From Hyphomicrobiaceae bacterium UBA4118 (GTDB taxonomy: Bacteria > Pseudomonadota > Alphaproteobacteria > Rhizobiales > Methyloligellaceae), in NCBI GenBank assembly GCA_002383105.1, contig DFXC01000166.1:13712-22676 (forward strand): 8,965 bases of DNA, given 5' to 3'. This document shows, piece after piece, positions 6,453 through 8,965 of this stretch; position 1 is the stretch's first letter, and each line of letters opens with the position of its first letter. A model generated the notes under the pieces. It saw only the letters and a list, made by a program, of their open reading frames with translations. It did no database searches and had not been told where the DNA came from. A program made the position numbers and the translations under genes.

Positions 6453-8231
6453 CTACGCCAAGCTCACCCCAAGCTCGTCCTCGGCCTCGGCATCATCTCT
6501 GCGGCCGGTTGGCGTCAGGTGATGGCGTCCGCCTGCGTCTGGCTGAAGCTCGAAGAAGCGCCCATGGAACTGCACGAGGCTCGAGCGGTGGCCGATGGAG
6601 ACGATGGCCGCATCCGGCAGGCGCGCCACGAGCAGGCGGTAGAGTTCGGCCTCGGCCGCCTCATCCAGCGCGCTGGTCGCCTCGTCGAGCAAGAGCCAAT
6701 CGGGCTTTTGCAGCAGCGCCCTGGCGATGGAGAGCCGCTGCTGCTCGCCGCCCGAAAGCTTGTCGGCCCAATAGGCGGTGTCGTCGAGCTGGCCGCTCAA
6801 GGCGGAAAGCCCGACCGCATCGACCACCTTCTGGATCTCCTCAGGGGTGAAGGCGTTCTCGGGGCCTGGATAGGCCAGCGCACCCCTTAACGTGCCGAGC
6901 GGAAGGTAAGGCCGCTGCGGCAGCACGAGCACATTCGCCCCCTTGGGAATGCGGATCGAGCCGGCGCCGAACGGCCAGACGCCGCCGAGCGCCCGGAACA
7001 GGCTGGTCTTGCCCGATCCCGAGGGCCCCGTGACCAGCACGCGCTCGCCGGGCCCAATGCTGAGGCCCGAGACGCGCACGATCTCCTTGCCGTTGGGCAG
7101 CCCGACGGCAAGCTCGTCGGCCTCTAGCGCGCTTCCGCCGTCGGCGATGAACTCCACGCGCGGGGCGGTCTTATCGAGGCCTTGCGCCCAATCGATCGAG
7201 GCCTCGAAGCCCGCGAGCCGGTCGAGTACCGCCTTCCAGTCGGCGATGCTGGTGTAAGCGGAGACGAAGAAGGACAGCGAGCTTTGCACCTGCCCGAAGG
7301 CTGAGGCGACCTGCATGAGCCCGCCAAGGGTCATGGCGCCGAAGAAATAGACCGGGCTCACCACTATGAAGGGGAAGATGATGGCGACCTGGGAATAGCC
7401 GGCGGTGAGGAAGGTGAGCCGCTTGGTCCGCTGCATGATGCCGTACCAGTTGCGGATCACGTTGCCGAAGCGGTGGGTGAGACGTTCCTCCTCGGCCTTC
7501 TCGCCCGAGAGCAGTGTCACCTGCTCGGCGTTCTCGCGGAGGCGAACCAGAGAGAAGCGGAAATCGGCCTCGTAGCGCTGCTGGTCGAAATTGAGCTTGA
7601 CCAGGGGGCGCCCGACGAGATGGGTGATCCAGGTGCCGAGGATGGCGTAGATCAGCGCCGCCCAAACCAGGTAGCCCGGGACGTTGTAGGTCTGAGATCC
7701 GATCATCAGCGGCGTGGCTGAGGACAGGTTCCACAGGATCACGACGAAAGAGACCAGGGTGACGATGGAGCCCAGCAACGCGATGCCAATATCCAGCGTC
7801 GAGCTGATGAACTGGCGGATGTCGTCGGCGATACGCTGGTCGGGGTTGTCGGCCTGATCGCCCTTGAGCCGCATGCGGTAATGGGTGCCTTGGCCGAGCC
7901 AGCGGCCGAGATAGCGCCCGGTGAGCCAGCGCCGCCACCTGATTTGCAGCCATTGCTGGAGATAGATCTGGTAGACCGCGGTCACTATGAAGGCGGCGGC
8001 CAGGATGCTGAACACGCCGAGCTGCCAAATGAAAGTGTCCCAGTCCTTGTTCTGCAGCGCGTTGTAGAAGGTGTTGTACCAGGAGTTGAACTTGACATTG
8101 AGCCAGACCTGGAAGAGCTGGAGGCCGATCACGGTGATGAGCAGCACCCGGCCGGGCCATCGGTCGTCCCCGCGGAAATAGGGGAAAGCGATGTGCGTGA
8201 AATCTTTGGCCGAAGTGCGGAAATTCGCCAT
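6453..8231 (-). CDS. Fused permease-ATPase ABC transporter, YddA/SbmA/BclA-like
   Basis: The 592-residue protein is a half-transporter expected to work as a dimer in the inner membrane. The N-terminal two thirds is an SbmA/BacA-like membrane domain with hydrophobic segments near residues 28-44, 71-90, 147-168, 187-206 and 281-301, and the family motif DNPDQRI (128-134), shared with the peroxisomal ABCD type. The C-terminal ATPase has Walker A GPSGSGKTS (402-410), Q-loop LPQRPYLP (437-444), signature LSGGEQQR (492-499), Walker B WLLLDEATS (512-520) and switch H548. Known relatives move peptides such as bleomycin or plant NCR peptides, vitamin B12 or long-chain acyl compounds; the substrate here is not known. 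ATG 8231 is chosen because GGAG lies ten bases before it; a longer frame to TTG 8351 would begin inside the groEL terminator and adds unrelated residues. The gene converges on the phosphatase gene with 23 bases between stops and no visible terminator. Confidence 0.88.
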   Translation of the reverse strand: MANFRTSAKDFTHIAFPYFRGDDRWPGRVLLITVIGLQLFQVWLNVKFNSWYNTFYNALQNKDWDTFIWQLGVFSILAAAFIVTAVYQIYLQQWLQIRWRRWLTGRYLGRWLGQGTHYRMRLKGDQADNPDQRIADDIRQFISSTLDIGIALLGSIVTLVSFVVILWNLSSATPLMIGSQTYNVPGYLVWAALIYAILGTWITHLVGRPLVKLNFDQQRYEADFRFSLVRLRENAEQVTLLSGEKAEEERLTHRFGNVIRNWYGIMQRTKRLTFLTAGYSQVAIIFPFIVVSPVYFFGAMTLGGLMQVASAFGQVQSSLSFFVSAYTSIADWKAVLDRLAGFEASIDWAQGLDKTAPRVEFIADGGSALEADELAVGLPNGKEIVRVSGLSIGPGERVLVTGPSGSGKTSLFRALGGVWPFGAGSIRIPKGANVLVLPQRPYLPLGTLRGALAYPGPENAFTPEEIQKVVDAVGLSALSGQLDDTAYWADKLSGGEQQRLSIARALLQKPDWLLLDEATSALDEAAEAELYRLLVARLPDAAIVSIGHRSSLVQFHGRFFELQPDAGGRHHLTPTGRRDDAEAEDELGVSLA

Positions 8232-8241
8232 TAGCGGACGG

Positions 8242-8245
8242 CTCC
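8242..8245 (-). promoter_or_regulatory. Ribosome binding site of the ABC transporter gene
   Basis: On the minus strand the bases TTGGAGCC stand before the start, with GGAG ending ten bases upstream of ATG 8231. The spacing is slightly long but acceptable, and no other in-frame start nearby has a purine-rich site. The 105 bases between this gene and the groEL terminator must hold its promoter if it has its own; I saw no hexamer pair good enough to name. Confidence 0.45.
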
Positions 8246-8336
8246 AAGGACAAGGGGGGACGATAGGGCCAAAACGAAGCCCCTGGGAAATTACGATTCT
8301 GTAAGGCTTAAGCGAGCACGCGCCCAGGAATACGGC

Positions 8337-8361
8337 AAAAGGGGCGGCCAATGGCCGCCCC
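8337..8361 (-). terminator. Intrinsic terminator of groEL
   Basis: Read on the minus strand, GGGGCGGCC (8361-8353) is followed by a three-base loop and the perfect complement GGCCGCCCC (8349-8341), then TTTT (8340-8337). A nine-pair, almost pure GC stem with a T-run, 46 bases after the groEL stop, is a standard Rho-independent terminator. It separates groEL from the ABC transporter gene. The T-run is short, so some read-through is possible. On the plus strand no T-run follows the stem, so it should not work as a terminator for rightward transcripts. Confidence 0.85.
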
Positions 8362-8407
8362 CTCGCTTAACGCTAGCCGTTTTCGGCGTGGACTGAAGCC
8401 AAATGGC

Positions 8408-8965
8408 TTACATCATGTCCATGCCGCCCATGCCGCCGCCGCCCGGCATATGGGAATGCTCGTCCTTCTTCCTCGGCGCCTCGGCCACGCCCGCCTCGGT
8501 AGTGACGAGGAGGCCGGCCACGGAGGCCGCATCCTGCAGCGCCGTGCGCACGACCTTGGCGGGGTCGATGATGCCCTTCTGGATCAGGTCGACATATTCG
8601 TTGTTCTGCGCGTCATAGCCATACGAGGCGGATTTTTGGTCGAGCACCTTGCCGACCACGATCGAGCCCTCGACGCCCGCATTCTCGGCGATCTGCCGGA
8701 TGGGCGCCTGCAAGGCCCGCCGTACGATATTGATGCCGGCCTCCTGGTCCTCATTGTCGCCCTTGGTCTTGATCGCCTTCGAGGCCCATAGCAGCGCTAC
8801 GCCGCCGCCTGGCACGATGCCTTCCTCGACGGCCGCGCGGGTCGCGTTCAACGCATCGTCGACGCGATCCTTCTTCTCCTTCACCTCGACCTCGGTAGCG
8901 CCGCCAACCTTGATCACGGCAACGCCGCCGGCGAGCTTGGCAAGCCGCTCCTGCAGCTTCTCCTT
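8408..8965 (-). CDS. groEL: Chaperonin GroEL, 60 kDa subunit (5' end outside window)
   Basis: These are the C-terminal 185 residues of GroEL, the ATP-driven double-ring chaperonin that folds cytoplasmic proteins together with GroES. The frame is open to the window edge, where the residues [18 protein letters not shown] continue the family sequence, so the true start is beyond 8965; the whole protein should be about 545 residues. Diagnostic segments are [20 protein letters not shown], the intermediate/equatorial junction [13 protein letters not shown] and the glycine-methionine tail [12 protein letters not shown]. groES normally precedes groEL and should lie to the right of the window. Alphaproteobacteria often carry several groEL copies; this one has the usual GGM tail of a housekeeping copy, but the window cannot show whether it is the only one. 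It ends in a strong terminator. Confidence 0.98.
   Translation of the reverse strand, partial: KEKLQERLAKLAGGVAVIKVGGATEVEVKEKKDRVDDALNATRAAVEEGIVPGGGVALLWASKAIKTKGDNEDQEAGINIVRRALQAPIRQIAENAGVEGSIVVGKVLDQKSASYGYDAQNNEYVDLIQKGIIDPAKVVRTALQDAASVAGLLVTTEAGVAEAPRKKDEHSHMPGGGGMGGMDMM

Noticed and set aside
6430..6480. Possible bidirectional terminator between the convergent phosphatase and ABC genes
   Set aside because: The 23-base gap and its flanks hold no stable stem with a T-run in either direction; only a short direct repeat (AAGCTC) is present, mostly inside the ABC coding region.
7171..8253. A 360-codon minus-strand frame overlapping the ABC transporter gene in another phase
   Set aside because: The product is a low-complexity R, P, L, G and H mixture with no motif, while the overlapping frame encodes a full ABC protein. 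Shadow frame.
8291..8304. Small inverted repeat TTACGATTCTGTAA upstream of the ABC gene as a possible operator
   Set aside because: Arms of only four bases around a six-base centre are expected by chance, and no promoter could be placed next to it.

Overview
The window is ordinary, gene-dense chromosomal DNA. It has high G+C (about 65% wherever I hand-counted outside one patch) and strong GC bias at third codon positions. It carries seven genes: five read rightward and two read leftward. The set glcE-glcF, hisS-hisZ-hisG and a nearby groEL, with a short-form HisG that needs a HisZ partner and a HisS of the divergent alphaproteobacterial type, points to an alphaproteobacterium, most likely of the Hyphomicrobiales (Rhizobiales). 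The genus cannot be read from the sequence.

Layout. Positions 1-863 hold the 3' part of glcE, whose N-terminal coding part lies before the window. Nine bases later comes glcF (873-2234). Together they encode the FAD-binding and iron-sulfur subunits of glycolate oxidase; glcD is expected just upstream. After an 86-base spacer with an imperfect hairpin, a tight rightward block follows: hisS (2321-3820), hisZ (3825-5000), hisG (5000-5698) and a small exported histidine-phosphatase-superfamily protein (5713-6429). Gaps in this block are 4 bases, a 1-base overlap, and 14 bases, so it is probably one transcript with translational coupling. HisS charges tRNA-His, HisZ is a HisS paralogue turned regulator, and HisG starts histidine biosynthesis. 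The block therefore links the making and the use of histidine.

The right part runs on the minus strand, convergent with the his block (23 bases between stop codons). It holds a fused permease-ATPase of the YddA/SbmA/BclA-like ABC family (8231-6453). Upstream of that is the 3' end of groEL (8965-8408), which is followed by a clear intrinsic terminator (8361-8337). The terminator shows that the ABC gene is not simply read through from groEL and helps fix its start at 8231.

No insertion sequence, CRISPR array, tRNA, rRNA or phage gene was seen, and no gene-free stretch exceeds 300 bases (the longest is 8232-8407, 176 bases). I did not find a convincing new system. The points most worth a second look are the low-GC insertion domain inside hisS, the tRNA-His identity implied by this HisS type, the exported phosphatase attached to the his block, and the possible substrate of the BclA-like transporter.
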